The position numbers and the translations under genes are program-made. From Bacillota bacterium (lineage in GTDB: Bacteria > Bacillota > Clostridia > Lachnospirales > Lachnospiraceae): DNA of 52,347 bases. The stretch is from the NCBI GenBank assembly GCA_023411215.1, contig JAEYOY010000073.1, positions 1 through 52,347 on the forward strand, given 5' to 3'. This document shows positions 1 to 8,880 of the stretch, one piece after another (the stretch's first letter is position 1; every line of letters starts with the position of its first letter). The notes beneath the pieces were generated by a model. That model saw nothing but the letters and a program-made list of their open reading frames with translations. It searched no databases and was not told where the DNA came from.

Positions 1-140
1 GTACTTCCCTCTTCCACTTTTCCCTGACGTTTGAGTATTCCTGTTGTGTACGCTATGGCTTCGACTAAAGTAGTCTTGCCACAGCCACCGTGGCCTAACA
101 AAACAACATTGCGAATCTTTTCCGAAGTGTAAACATTCAT
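1..140 (-). CDS. Elongation factor G-like GTPase, N-terminus only
   Basis: The first 46 residues of a translational GTPase that runs off the left edge. The P-loop GHGGCGKT is at residues 16-23, right after the start (MNVYTSEKIRNVVLLG). Canonical EF-G has AHIDAGKT here; the GHGG form is typical of the second, EF-G-like protein of clostridia, so this is probably the paralogue rather than the main fusA. The start ATG (138-140) has an AGGAGGAAA-type ribosome binding site just upstream. Switch regions and later domains lie outside the window, so its role in translocation or recycling cannot be judged. Confidence 0.85.
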   Translation of the reverse strand, partial: MNVYTSEKIRNVVLLGHGGCGKTTLVEAIAYTTGILKRQGKVEEGS

Positions 141-419
141 TCTGATTTCCTCCAATACGCATTTAGTAAGTAGTAGGGTCAATCACACTTTGCAAAGTTT
201 CGCAAAATGTATGCTATCACATTTCATATCCGGCGATTACTTAGTAGCAAGGTTAGCTAAGTTATTTAGTTGTACGAGTTGGGATTGATTTGTGACACCC
301 ATAGATACCTCTTAGTATATTTTACTAGACAAGCTGAACTTTTACAATAGTTTTATGGAAATATAGACAATCTAATTTCTTTTATACTTTAAACCGTAAC
401 GCTTTAAAGCAATAGAGTA

Positions 420-448
420 TTGACACCGCAAAAAATACAGAGTATAAT
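420..448 (+). promoter_or_regulatory. Sigma-A-type promoter
   Basis: TTGACA (420-425), a 17-bp spacer and TATAAT (443-448) are a perfect match to the vegetative consensus. The first annotated gene downstream, aroF, starts about 390 bp later, so this drives either a long aroF leader or a separate small RNA. Confidence 0.75.
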
Positions 449-735
449 GGCAAAACAGAAAGACCGCAAGGATACATTGATGACAAAAAACATAGGTACA
501 ATAGCTCTCTAAGCAGGAATAACACTTCCTCCTAATATGTTCATAGTCTTTGGCAAAAAAGTCTTATTTATACTTGCAGGTCAAAGCAAACGACGACTTA
601 ACAAGGTTTGTTTCTCATTTGTATGCTATAATAAATGTGCTGTGTGTAACAAGAGTGAAAGACACTTGTACCAAAAGCTTTTCTCAAGAATGTATAAAGA
701 GCCGGAGCGATACATAGTTTACGATCTCTCTCTAT

Positions 736-765
736 TATATATAGAAGATTTATATATAGAAGATT
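736..765. repeat. 15-bp perfect tandem duplication
   Basis: The 15-bp unit TATATATAGAAGATT occurs twice head to tail (736-750, 751-765), ending 77 bp before the aroF start. Confidence 0.85.
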
Positions 766-842
766 TCACATGATTGTATAGCAGTAACAGAAATATGTAA
801 AGAATAATGAAATTAGATAGATAGAAAGGAAGTTTAATTGTT

Positions 843-1856
843 ATGATTATCGTAATGAAGCCGCAGGCGAAAAAGGAATCAATAGAAAGAATTAAGAATT
901 TAATCGAGTCAAAGGGATTGGATGCCCATATTTCTGCCGGTAAGGAAGTCACCATTATCGGTGTTGTCGGAGATAAATCTAAACTCAGAGACCAAAATCT
1001 TGAAATATATGAGGATGTTGATAAGATTGTATCTGTAACCGAGAGCTACAAGCTTGCCAACCGTAAGTTCCACCCCGAACCGTCAAGGGTTAAAGTCGGC
1101 AATGTCGTAATCGGCGGAGATGAACTTGTGATTATGTCCGGTCCCTGTGCGGTTGAGAGTCAGGAGCAGCTAATGCAGACAGCAGTCGCTATTAAGAAGG
1201 CCGGAGCGCAAATTCTGCGTGGTGGTGCCTATAAGCCTAGGACCTCCCCCTATGCATTTCAGGGCCTGGAAGAGGAAGGACTTCAATATATGAAGGAAGC
1301 CAGAGAAGCTACCGGTCTTCCTGTTATCTGTGAGGTGACCAGCTTAAATGCCATTGAGGCAGCCGTGAAATATGTCGACATGCTTCAGATCGGCGCCCGA
1401 AATATGCAGAACTTTTATCTTCTCAAAGAAGCAGGTAAATCCGGTCTTCCTGTATTGTTAAAAAGAGGTCTTGCCGCTACCATTGATGAATGGCTGAACG
1501 CCTCCGAATACATTATTGCAGAAGGTAATCCGAATGTCGTTCTCTGCGAGCGCGGTATCCGTACCTTCGAGACTGCAACCCGTAACACACTGGATATCAG
1601 TGCAGTACCGGTAATCAAGGAAAAGAGTCATCTCCCGATCATCGTTGATCCAAGTCATGCAACCGGGGTTAGAGCTTATGTTAAGCCCCTAGCTATGAGT
1701 GCCGTAGCAGTCGGAGCAGACGGGCTTATGATTGAGACTCATCCTAATCCCTCCTGCGCTTTATCCGATGGACCTCAGTCACTTACCTTTGAGCACTTCG
1801 AGGCGCTGACTAAGGATCTTAGACCATTAGCAGCCTTAATGGGCAAGAAATTCTAA
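843..1856 (+). CDS. aroF: 3-deoxy-7-phosphoheptulonate (DAHP) synthase, type I-beta
   Basis: Condenses phosphoenolpyruvate and erythrose 4-phosphate, the first step of the shikimate pathway, in the cytoplasm. Of 337 residues, the first ~75 (starting MIIVMKPQAK) form the small ferredoxin-like regulatory domain of the I-beta class; the TIM-barrel catalytic domain follows, with GPCAVES at 100-106, the RGGAYKPRTSPYAFQG substrate loop near 126-141 and the metal-site motif DPSHATG near the end. Full length. An AAAGGAAG ribosome binding site about 10 nt upstream supports the ATG at 843. The gene precedes tyrA and aroA on the same strand. Enzymes of this class are often inhibited by Tyr or Phe through the N-terminal domain; which applies here cannot be told. 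Confidence 0.95.
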   Translation: MIIVMKPQAKKESIERIKNLIESKGLDAHISAGKEVTIIGVVGDKSKLRDQNLEIYEDVDKIVSVTESYKLANRKFHPEPSRVKVGNVVIGGDELVIMSGPCAVESQEQLMQTAVAIKKAGAQILRGGAYKPRTSPYAFQGLEEEGLQYMKEAREATGLPVICEVTSLNAIEAAVKYVDMLQIGARNMQNFYLLKEAGKSGLPVLLKRGLAATIDEWLNASEYIIAEGNPNVVLCERGIRTFETATRNTLDISAVPVIKEKSHLPIIVDPSHATGVRAYVKPLAMSAVAVGADGLMIETHPNPSCALSDGPQSLTFEHFEALTKDLRPLAALMGKKF

Positions 1857-1985
1857 CAAGGCTTAATAAGCTTACTACGGATAAGCCATCACATAAGATT
1901 AGCTTACAGACTATCAGAAGAATAGCTGTAATAGCATACTACATATCAAACCATTCGTTATCGATAATATAAATAGGAGGCTTTC

Positions 1986-3122
1986 ATGAGCGACTTTGAG
2001 AGTGATTTTAGGAGCGATTTTAAGATTGGGTTTATTGGTTTTGGGTTAATCGGCGGTTCCATCGCCCGCGCACTAAAGAAGATTAATCCGAATTATTATC
2101 TTATAGCTTATGATTACCATAAGGATAAGGCAAGCCCCGATCTGCAGGCAGCTCTTAACGACCAGATACTGGATCAGGTAACCACTCTCCTATCGGAGGG
2201 TTTTCCGGATTGTAATCTTATGTTTTTGTGTGCTCCGGTCCTATCGAATATCGAGTACCTGAGACAATTAAAGCCTTTACTTAGACCAGATTGTATCTTA
2301 ACCGATGTCGGAAGTGTTAAGACGAACATACATGAAGCCGTGGAGAAATTAGGATTAGAGGCACAATTTGTGGGTGGTCATCCCATGACTGGCTCCGAGA
2401 AGACCGGGTATGCGAATTCCTATGCTCTACTTCTGGAAAATGCTTATTACATTCTGACACCAACTACAAAAACACCGGACCATATGACCCAGCTCCTTTA
2501 TCAGCTGGTGAAGCATATGGGATCTCTACCAATTATACTTGATGCCAGGGAACACGATAAAATAACTGCTGCTATCAGCCATGTTCCTCATATCATTGCA
2601 GCACAATTAGTGAATCTAGTTCGTGAAGCAGATGATGAAGCAGAGAAAATGAGAGCACTTGCTGCAGGAGGCTTTAAGGATATCACCCGAATTGCATCCT
2701 CCTCTCCTGTCATGTGGCAGAACATCTGTTTAACCAATGCACACGAGATTAAGGAATGCCTTGATCGCTATATCTCCACTCTCCAGGTTGCTTCTGAGGC
2801 ATTGAATAATAATGACGCAGATTATCTATATCAGATGTTTGATACGGCAGGGGAATATCGAAGTGCCATACCGAATAAATCCATAGGCTTAATGAAGAAG
2901 CTTTTTGAAGTGTATCTGGATATTGTAGATGAAGCAGGTGCGATTGCGACGATTGCGACGCTACTTGCCAGCAACCAGATCAGCATAAAGAATATCGGGA
3001 TCATCCATAACCGTGAATTTGAAGAAGGAGTTCTTCGGATTGAACTCTATGATGAAGATGCCCAGCAGAAGGCGACTACGATGCTTCGAAGATACAATTA
3101 TCGTATCTATGAGCGTAATTAG
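1986..3122 (+). CDS. tyrA: Prephenate dehydrogenase with C-terminal ACT domain
   Basis: Oxidative decarboxylation of prephenate to 4-hydroxyphenylpyruvate, towards tyrosine. The Rossmann motif GFGLIGGS is at residues 18-25 and the substrate loop GGHPMTGSEKTGYANS near 129-144. Residues ~305-378 look like an ACT domain, the usual site of tyrosine feedback in Gram-positive TyrA. AGGAGG lies 5 nt before the ATG. The first residues contain three SDF repeats (SDFESDFRSDF), an unusual short extension probably made by replication slippage. It follows aroF by about 130 bp without an obvious terminator, so co-transcription with aroF is likely. Confidence 0.95.
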   Translation: MSDFESDFRSDFKIGFIGFGLIGGSIARALKKINPNYYLIAYDYHKDKASPDLQAALNDQILDQVTTLLSEGFPDCNLMFLCAPVLSNIEYLRQLKPLLRPDCILTDVGSVKTNIHEAVEKLGLEAQFVGGHPMTGSEKTGYANSYALLLENAYYILTPTTKTPDHMTQLLYQLVKHMGSLPIILDAREHDKITAAISHVPHIIAAQLVNLVREADDEAEKMRALAAGGFKDITRIASSSPVMWQNICLTNAHEIKECLDRYISTLQVASEALNNNDADYLYQMFDTAGEYRSAIPNKSIGLMKKLFEVYLDIVDEAGAIATIATLLASNQISIKNIGIIHNREFEEGVLRIELYDEDAQQKATTMLRRYNYRIYERN

Positions 3123-3165
3123 CTAATTTTTAGCTGGTATTGTATATACAAAGCATCGCAATAAT

Positions 3166-3283
3166 TTAAATTCATCATGATATTCAAATCATCCTGTTAT
3201 TCAAATCACCATGTTATTCAAAACATCCTATTATTCAAATCATCATGTTATTTATTCATTATGATATTCAAATCATAATATGA
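3166..3283. repeat. 17-bp tandem repeat, about seven degenerate copies
   Basis: Units with consensus TTCAAATCATCATGTTA start at 3166 (diverged), 3183, 3200, 3217, 3234, 3251 (16 bp, diverged) and 3267, filling much of the tyrA-aroA spacer. The unit is not a multiple of three and no frame with a start signal runs through it. Confidence 0.9.
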
Positions 3284-3375
3284 GATAATACCAATTTAAC
3301 ATTTACAAGAAAGCAAAATAAGTAGAGAAAAATCCAAACTATGTTAAACAAACCCATATTAAGGAGAGTCAAGCT

Positions 3376-4674
3376 ATGAATTTTCAGAAATGCGGACCAT
3401 TAAAAGGTGTCATCAAGGTTCCAGGAGATAAATCCATATCCCATCGCTCAGTAATGTTCGGCGCCCTGGCGCAAGGAACCACAGAGGTAACTAATTTTCT
3501 TCAGGGTGCTGATTGTCTCTCCACCATTCGTTGCTTCAAGCAGCTAGGCATTGAGATAGAGAATACTCCGTCTTCTAATCGTGTTATTGTTCGCGGTAAA
3601 GGCTTGCACGGATTAAGTAAACCAAAAGATATTCTGGATGTCGGTAATAGCGGAACTACCATGCGTCTGATCTCTGGTATCCTATGCGGACAAAGCTTTG
3701 AATCCACCTTAATCGGCGATGAATCCATTAAACGTAGACCGATGAATCGAATTATGACTCCTTTGATCAAGATGGGAGCAGATATAAAGAGCACGAAGGA
3801 CAATGGCTGCGCTCCTCTCTCGATCAACGCTACAGTGGCTAGCAAGCATACTCTATCTGGTATTCATTACAATTCTCCTGTCGCATCGGCTCAGATTAAG
3901 TCCTGTATCTTACTGGCGGGACTTTATGCGGAAGGAGAAACCTCGGTTACGGAGCCCTCCCTCTCTAGAAATCACACCGAGCTGATGCTTTCCACCTTTG
4001 GTGCAACAATCAAAAGTTCTGATAATACAGCGACCATTGTGCCCAACCCGCAGCTAATCGGACAGAAAATCAATGTCCCCGGAGATATCTCTTCCGCAGC
4101 TTATTTTATCGCTGCCGGATTATTAGTCCCTAATTCGGAAATCACGATAAAGAATGTGGGTATCAATCCGACCAGGGATGGCATACTACAAGTATGTAGA
4201 CAGATGGGCGCCTCTATTAAGATGGAAAATATCATCGACAATGGCGGTGAACCTGTTGCAGACCTGGTGGTTCGCTCCAGTGAGCTAACCGCAATACAAG
4301 TAGGCGGTGAGCTCATTCCGACTCTGATTGATGAGATACCAATGATTGCAGTTTTAGCCTGCTTTGCAAAGGGTCAGACCGTAATAAAGGATGCCGCCGA
4401 ACTAAAGGTTAAAGAATCCAACCGCATCGATGTCATGGTAGATAATCTGTCCCGTATGGGAGCTGATATTACTGCAACCTCGGACGGTATGATCATAAAC
4501 GGTGGTAAACCGCTTCACGGAGCAACAATAGATAGCAATTCAGATCATCGTATTGCAATGTCCTTTGCAATAGCTGCGCTGCTGGCCGAGGGAGATACTA
4601 CGATTCTTGAAGCAGAATGTGTGGATATCTCCTATCCGAATTTCTATTCTGACCTGAAAAGTCTTGCTAAGTAG
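3376..4674 (+). CDS. aroA: 3-phosphoshikimate 1-carboxyvinyltransferase (EPSP synthase)
   Basis: Transfers the enolpyruvyl group of PEP to shikimate 3-phosphate. The 432 residues show both halves of the fold: PGDKSISHRS at 16-25, the GNSGTTMRL PEP-binding segment, the catalytic LIDEIPM motif (D319/E320), KVKESNRI and the C-terminal NSDHRIAMS. Length is normal for the family. AAGGAG lies about 9 nt before the ATG. It is the third gene of the aroF-tyrA-aroA run and is separated from tyrA by a tandem repeat tract. No terminator is visible after it; repeats begin 5 bp past the stop. Confidence 0.96.
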   Translation: MNFQKCGPLKGVIKVPGDKSISHRSVMFGALAQGTTEVTNFLQGADCLSTIRCFKQLGIEIENTPSSNRVIVRGKGLHGLSKPKDILDVGNSGTTMRLISGILCGQSFESTLIGDESIKRRPMNRIMTPLIKMGADIKSTKDNGCAPLSINATVASKHTLSGIHYNSPVASAQIKSCILLAGLYAEGETSVTEPSLSRNHTELMLSTFGATIKSSDNTATIVPNPQLIGQKINVPGDISSAAYFIAAGLLVPNSEITIKNVGINPTRDGILQVCRQMGASIKMENIIDNGGEPVADLVVRSSELTAIQVGGELIPTLIDEIPMIAVLACFAKGQTVIKDAAELKVKESNRIDVMVDNLSRMGADITATSDGMIINGGKPLHGATIDSNSDHRIAMSFAIAALLAEGDTTILEAECVDISYPNFYSDLKSLAK

Positions 4675-4678
4675 CTTT

Positions 4679-4749
4679 GTATAATTGAAGGTTTTTAGAA
4701 ATGTATAATTGAAGCTCTTAGAAATGTATAATTGAAGGATCTTAGAAAA
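4679..4749. repeat. 23-24-bp tandem repeat, three copies
   Basis: Three units of the form GTATAATTGAAGGNTCTTAGAAAT at 4679-4702, 4703-4725 and 4726-4749, starting just after the aroA stop and ending 3 bp before the -35 of the proS promoter. Confidence 0.9.
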
Positions 4750-4752
4750 CAA

Positions 4753-4781
4753 TTGACAATTAGAAATTCTTATGGTAGCAT
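4753..4781 (+). promoter_or_regulatory. Promoter of the proS T-box transcript
   Basis: TTGACA (4753-4758), 17-bp spacer, TAGCAT (4776-4781). It lies directly upstream of the T-box leader. Confidence 0.7.
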
Positions 4782-4787
4782 AAGCAA

Positions 4788-5067
4788 AAATATATTGGAA
4801 AAAGCTATGAAAAGAACTAGTATATATTTTGGAATTCACAGAGAGAAGATGATTGGTGCAAATCTTCAAGGACAAAATATAGAACCCATCTTTGAGCCGT
4901 GAACCGAACCCTTGATTAGTAGGCTTCACCGGACATCCACCGTTAACCGGATAAGGTATCAGGCATCAAGCCTTGTACTATAAAGTGCAGAGATTTCTCT
5001 GAATTTAGGTGGTAACACGGACCGATGGTTCGCCCTAAGCTGTTTCTTCAGCTTAGGGCTTTTTTTA
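4788..5067 (+). promoter_or_regulatory. T-box riboswitch (proline) controlling proS
   Basis: A tRNA-sensing leader. The T-box core AGGTGGTAACACGG (5007-5020) is followed by the terminator stem GCCCTAAGCT/AGCTTAGGGC (5032-5041 and 5050-5059) and a T run. The stem I apical hairpin is near 4854-4888. The specifier segment GAACCCATCTTTGAGC aligns base for base with the tyrS T-box in this window, which reads GAATACATCTTTGAGC, so the specifier is CCC (4885-4887), a proline codon matching the downstream gene. By the known mechanism, uncharged tRNA-Pro stabilises the antiterminator and switches on proS. Confidence 0.92.
5032..5067 (+). terminator. T-box intrinsic terminator before proS
   Basis: A 10-bp perfect stem with an 8-nt loop followed by T7-8. 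It is the OFF structure of the proS T-box. Confidence 0.9.
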
Positions 5068-5119
5068 TGCCTTACCTTAGCAGCATGTATAATTTGTATG
5101 AAGAAATGGAGGTTACAAT

Positions 5120-6838
5120 ATGAAAGTAAAGAATTTAATTGGAGATCGTTTTAAGGAAAGACCGGCAGACTGCGTCATAGACAGTCATGCCCTCATGGTA
5201 CGAGGCGGATATATGAAATATGTTGCGAACGGCATCTATTCCTCCTACCCTCCCCTTAAGAGAATTACGAAGAAAATCGAACAGATTATCCGGGAGGAAA
5301 TGGATCATATCGATGGACAGGAGGTTTCCTTTCCGGTCGCTCTCCCCGGCTCATTATGGGAGGAATCTGGTCGCTATGAAAGTGTCGGAGCAGAACTCCT
5401 TCGCTTTAAAGATAGAAACGGTAGCCCCATGCTACTGGGAATGACTCATGAAGAAGCTGCCGTACATCTGGTCAGAGAGTATGCCTCCAGCTATGCCAAA
5501 TATCCCTTTATGATATACCAGATCCAGACCAAATTCAGAGATGAGGCTCGTCCACGTGCCGGACTGATTCGGGTCCGTGAATTCACGATGAAGGATGCTT
5601 ATTCCTTCCATACCTCACAGGAGGATTTGGAGCAGTACTATTCCCAGTGTCATAAAGCATATGAGCGTATCTTTGCCAGAGCAGGAATACCCGAGGTTAT
5701 CTCCGTTGCCTCCGACTCCGGGATGATGGGCGGCAGTATCTCCCATGAATTTATGCTCCTCACCCCGGTAGGCGAAGACTCTCTGGCGATCTGCTCCGAA
5801 TGTGATTATAAAGCAAATATTGAAGCCGCAGAAAATATAGTCCTTAATCCGAATACCCTGCCCCTTGCTTCCCTAAAACTGGTGCCTACACCGAATGCTT
5901 CTACTATTGAAGAGGTTGCTGCCTTCTTAAAGATTCCGGTAGAAAACACCTGTAAAGCAGTTGTATATCAGAAGGATCTGACTGGAGAGTATGTGGCCGT
6001 CTTCCTACGTGGGGATATGGATGTCAGCGAGGCCAAGCTTACTAATTATCTAGGAGACAATATCCACCCGGCCTTACTGGATGAGAATTCACCTATGGTC
6101 GCAGGCTTTATAGGCCCCTATGGTCTGGATCCTGCGAAATGTGCGATAATTTATGACCAGTCACTTCGTGGAATAGATCATTTAGTCTGTGGAGGTAATC
6201 AGTTCGATCATCACTATACGGGCTTTAACATTCTCCGGGACATAGGCGAAGTAGAATACAAGGATTTATCCAAGATTAAGGACGGGGGTATCTGTCCTCA
6301 TTGCGGCAAACCTGCGATCACACTCTCCAGAGGCATTGAAGTCGGTAATATCTTCCAGCTTGGGACAAAGTATACAAAATCAATGAAAATGCAGTATTTG
6401 GACAATAAAGGTGAACTACACTATCCGATTATGGGTTGTTATGGAATCGGTGTCGGACGATTAGCAGCGTCCGTATGCGAAGCCCATCATGATGAGTATG
6501 GTCCTATCTGGCCGATTACCATCGCTCCCTGGCAGGTCCACCTCTGCTGCCTTCGCGTTGATGATACCGCAGCGAAGGAATTTGCAGATGGATTATATGA
6601 GGATTTACAGAGGGAACAGGTAGAAGTAATCTATGATGACCGGGATGTCCGTGCAGGAGTCATGTTCTCGGATGCAGACCTTCTAGGTGTACCGATCCGC
6701 GTTATTGTTAGTCCTAGAAACCTTCAGGAAAATTGTGTTGAGCTTGTAACAAGAGACAAGACCTTGAACAAAAAGGTGGAGAGGTCACTACTTCTTCCTA
6801 CTATAAAGGGACTAATTCGTAGTATGAGTAGCATTTGA
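5120..6838 (+). CDS. proS: Prolyl-tRNA synthetase, bacterial type with editing domain
   Basis: Class II synthetase charging tRNA-Pro. 572 residues match the bacterial (ProS type 1) architecture: motif 2 (RDEARPRAGLIRVREF) near 140-155, a YbaK-like editing insertion around 235-390, motif 3 with GCYGIGVGRL near 440, and a C-terminal anticodon-binding domain from about 470. GGAGG lies 9 nt before the ATG. It is a single-gene unit under its own promoter and T-box and converges on tyrS. Nothing appears truncated. Confidence 0.97.
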   Translation: MKVKNLIGDRFKERPADCVIDSHALMVRGGYMKYVANGIYSSYPPLKRITKKIEQIIREEMDHIDGQEVSFPVALPGSLWEESGRYESVGAELLRFKDRNGSPMLLGMTHEEAAVHLVREYASSYAKYPFMIYQIQTKFRDEARPRAGLIRVREFTMKDAYSFHTSQEDLEQYYSQCHKAYERIFARAGIPEVISVASDSGMMGGSISHEFMLLTPVGEDSLAICSECDYKANIEAAENIVLNPNTLPLASLKLVPTPNASTIEEVAAFLKIPVENTCKAVVYQKDLTGEYVAVFLRGDMDVSEAKLTNYLGDNIHPALLDENSPMVAGFIGPYGLDPAKCAIIYDQSLRGIDHLVCGGNQFDHHYTGFNILRDIGEVEYKDLSKIKDGGICPHCGKPAITLSRGIEVGNIFQLGTKYTKSMKMQYLDNKGELHYPIMGCYGIGVGRLAASVCEAHHDEYGPIWPITIAPWQVHLCCLRVDDTAAKEFADGLYEDLQREQVEVIYDDRDVRAGVMFSDADLLGVPIRVIVSPRNLQENCVELVTRDKTLNKKVERSLLLPTIKGLIRSMSSI

Positions 6839-6937
6839 AGTCGTTGACATTGGCATAGCCTAAAGATGGTGAGATGCATATGAGTTCCCCCAAGCTCCAT
6901 CAGATGATCATCTCCTACAAAATGGATGGTATATTGA

Positions 6938-6986
6938 CCAGGAGGGAAAGCAGTCAACTGCTGCTTTTCTCACCTGGGTTTTTTTT
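6938..6986 (+). terminator. Intrinsic terminator after proS
   Basis: CCAGG (6938-6942) pairs with CCTGG (6973-6977), with inner pairing of AAAGCAG to CTGCTTT, followed by T8 (6979-6986). It stands between the convergent proS and tyrS genes. Confidence 0.85.
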
Positions 6987-7006
6987 GCTTCCTGAGCTTC
7001 TCCCTT

Positions 7007-8254
7007 TTACTCCACCCCGGAAACAAATAGGATCCTTACGAATTTCTTCTTGCCAATTCGCATGACCAGTTGCTCATCCGTAAAGGTTATCTCGACCTGA
7101 TCCAGCTTCTTCTGATTAACCTGTACTCCTCCCTGCTTTACAAGACGGCGAAACTCGCTACCGGAAGGAATAATTCCCGCTTTTAGAAGCTGAGGAATTA
7201 TGTCAACTAAAGCATTATTAGTTGCCGGTATGCGAAGCTCCGGCATATTCTCTGGAAGCTCTCCCAACTGAAATACTGTATGGAAATAGTCCTCTGCCTT
7301 CTTTGCTTCTTGTTCTGTATGGTATAGCCTTGTAATAATTCTTGCCAGCTCCAGCTTGCAGTCCCTAGGATTTCGACCGGCTTCCATTTGCATCTTAAGT
7401 TTATCAATACGATCCGGATGCTCATCGGTAACAAGCTCAAAGTAACGCAGGATGAGATGATCCGGTATCTCCATCACCTTCTTAAACATGACTTCGGCTG
7501 GTTCAAAGATACCGATGTAATTACCAAGGCTCTTGCTCATCTTCTCTACACCATCCAGTCCCTCCAGTATTGGCATGAATAAAGCAATCTGTCTGCTTTT
7601 TCCCATACTGCTCTGAAGATTTCTGCCCATGAGAATATTAAAGGTCTGGTCAGTACCTCCCATTTCAATGTCGGCATCTATTTCAACCGAGTCATAAGCC
7701 TGCATCAACGGGTAGAAGAACTCGTGAAGCCCAATGGATTCATTTCGACGAAAACGTCCCTGGAAATCATCCCTTTCCAAAAGTCTTGCTACCGTTGTAC
7801 TGGCTGCCAATTGGATGACCTCCTCGAAGTTCAGCTTCGATAACCATTCACTGTTGAAGCGGACCGTGGTTTTACTCGGATCGATCACCTTAAATATCTG
7901 CTCTGTGTAGGTTGCGGCATTTTTTCGAACCTCCTCTTCACTGAGTGGTCTACGGGTTTTGGATTTGCCGGTAGGATCTCCGATCTTCGCAGTAAAATCA
8001 CCGATGATGATCACTGCATGATGTCCCAATTCCTGAAGCTGCCTTATCTTACGCAGAACCACCGTATGCCCCAGATGAATATCCGGTGCACTCGGGTCTA
8101 AGCCAAGCTTTACAGTCAGTGGTTTGTTTTTGATAAGAGACTGAATCAGCTTCTCCCTAAGCTCCTCCTCGGATATAATTTCTAAAGCTCCTTTTCGTAT
8201 AATCTTGATCTGCTCCTCGATATTTTGCTGTTCTTCCTTATTGATTGTTCTCAT
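7007..8254 (-). CDS. tyrS: Tyrosyl-tRNA synthetase
   Basis: Class I synthetase charging tRNA-Tyr. Of 415 residues, the HIGH-type motif HLGH is at 60-63, the tyrosine-site segment EMGGTDQTFNILMG at 197-210, KMSKS at 238-242, and a C-terminal S4 RNA-binding domain covers about 345-410. A ribosome binding site AAAAGGAG precedes the ATG. The gene lies about 220 bp downstream of its T-box terminator; that stretch carries a dispersed hairpin repeat. Length and motifs are normal. Confidence 0.96.
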   Translation of the reverse strand: MRTINKEEQQNIEEQIKIIRKGALEIISEEELREKLIQSLIKNKPLTVKLGLDPSAPDIHLGHTVVLRKIRQLQELGHHAVIIIGDFTAKIGDPTGKSKTRRPLSEEEVRKNAATYTEQIFKVIDPSKTTVRFNSEWLSKLNFEEVIQLAASTTVARLLERDDFQGRFRRNESIGLHEFFYPLMQAYDSVEIDADIEMGGTDQTFNILMGRNLQSSMGKSRQIALFMPILEGLDGVEKMSKSLGNYIGIFEPAEVMFKKVMEIPDHLILRYFELVTDEHPDRIDKLKMQMEAGRNPRDCKLELARIITRLYHTEQEAKKAEDYFHTVFQLGELPENMPELRIPATNNALVDIIPQLLKAGIIPSGSEFRRLVKQGGVQVNQKKLDQVEITFTDEQLVMRIGKKKFVRILFVSGVE

Positions 8255-8396
8255 AGTGAATCTCCTTTTATCAATTTATTATTGGATGGGTTAGGTATTT
8301 TGAGAAGGTTACCGGAAAAGTATGATTCGTTAACTTTCATTGTTAGAAACCAGAAAATACACGCTACGCGAGTTTCTTCGGTTCGCGTGCGCGTTT

Positions 8397-8452
8397 GCAT
8401 TTTGTAAGCAAGCTTACTAAAGTGAACTAACATTGTTTGTTCACTTTGCTCA
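8397..8452. repeat. Dispersed ~55-bp double-hairpin repeat, copy 1
   Basis: About 90% identical to 9993-10047. Each copy holds two inverted repeats: GTAAGC-AA-GCTTAC and AAGTGAAC...GTTCACTT. This copy sits in the tyrS 5' untranslated region, after the T-box terminator and before the gene. Confidence 0.85.
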
Positions 8453-8471
8453 CATTTGCTTACGCGCACAT

Positions 8472-8507
8472 AAAAAAACCCGCTCCTCTAATTGCTTAGA
8501 GGGCGGG
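8472..8507 (-). terminator. T-box intrinsic terminator before tyrS
   Basis: CCCGCCCTCT pairs with AGAGGAGCGGG with one bulge, followed on the minus strand by T7. It is mutually exclusive with the T-box antiterminator. Confidence 0.88.
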
Positions 8508-8874
8508 ATTACTCACGCGGTACCACCTCATATTTATCAGCTATTCTCATAGCCAACCTCTTTGAGTACGTCAAAGCCTGAGTGATTGTAATATTAAAGA
8601 ATGCCAGCCTTGCAGGCTTCTTTAATTCGTTTTCAAAAATATCCGTTTCACAGATATTTTATGAAAAGTGCTTCTATCAGCTCTGGTTATACTCTAGCAC
8701 GATAACGGGTGCAGGGAACCGTCAACAGCCTACTTAGAATTCTCCGTTCGGTGTGATGCTCAAAGATGTATTCGGAATGTGCTTTCTTGCCCCTCTCATC
8801 AACCGGTAGCTTTCTGTAAGTCAGCTTCATTCTTACTATTTCTTATCAACGCTTTTGCATTTATGTTTGTATAA
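8472..8874 (-). promoter_or_regulatory. T-box riboswitch (tyrosine) controlling tyrS
   Basis: Read on the minus strand: T-box core AGGTGGTACCGCG (8516-8528) followed by a GC-rich terminator hairpin (8479-8507) and T7 (8472-8478). The specifier segment GAATACATCTTTGAGC gives TAC at 8768-8770, a tyrosine codon matching tyrS. The stretch between specifier and T-box core is long (about 240 nt), as is common in tyrS leaders with stem II/IIA/B elements. Confidence 0.93.
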
Positions 8875-8880
8875 TTTGCA

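Larger units (their letters stand above)
141..842. other. 702-bp non-coding region between the EF-G paralogue and aroF
   Basis: No convincing gene. It holds a near-consensus plus-strand promoter at 420-448, an extended -10 (TGCTATAAT, 624-632) with no good -35 and a 15-bp tandem duplication (736-765). A 78-codon open frame at 537-773 has no ribosome binding site and a composition unlike the neighbouring genes. If the 420 promoter drives aroF, the leader is nearly 400 nt long. I could not find a T-box motif, a clear terminator or a known riboswitch in it. Confidence 0.6.

Noticed and set aside
537..773. 78-codon open frame before aroF
   Set aside because: No ribosome binding site, odd composition (many K, F, C, Y) and it runs through a tandem duplication; probably part of an untranslated leader.
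3166..3283. CRISPR-like array
   Set aside because: The 17-bp units are directly adjacent with no spacers and no cas genes are present.
843..4674. T-box or trp-type leader for the aromatic genes
   Set aside because: No AGGTGG-type T-box core is present between 141 and 842.
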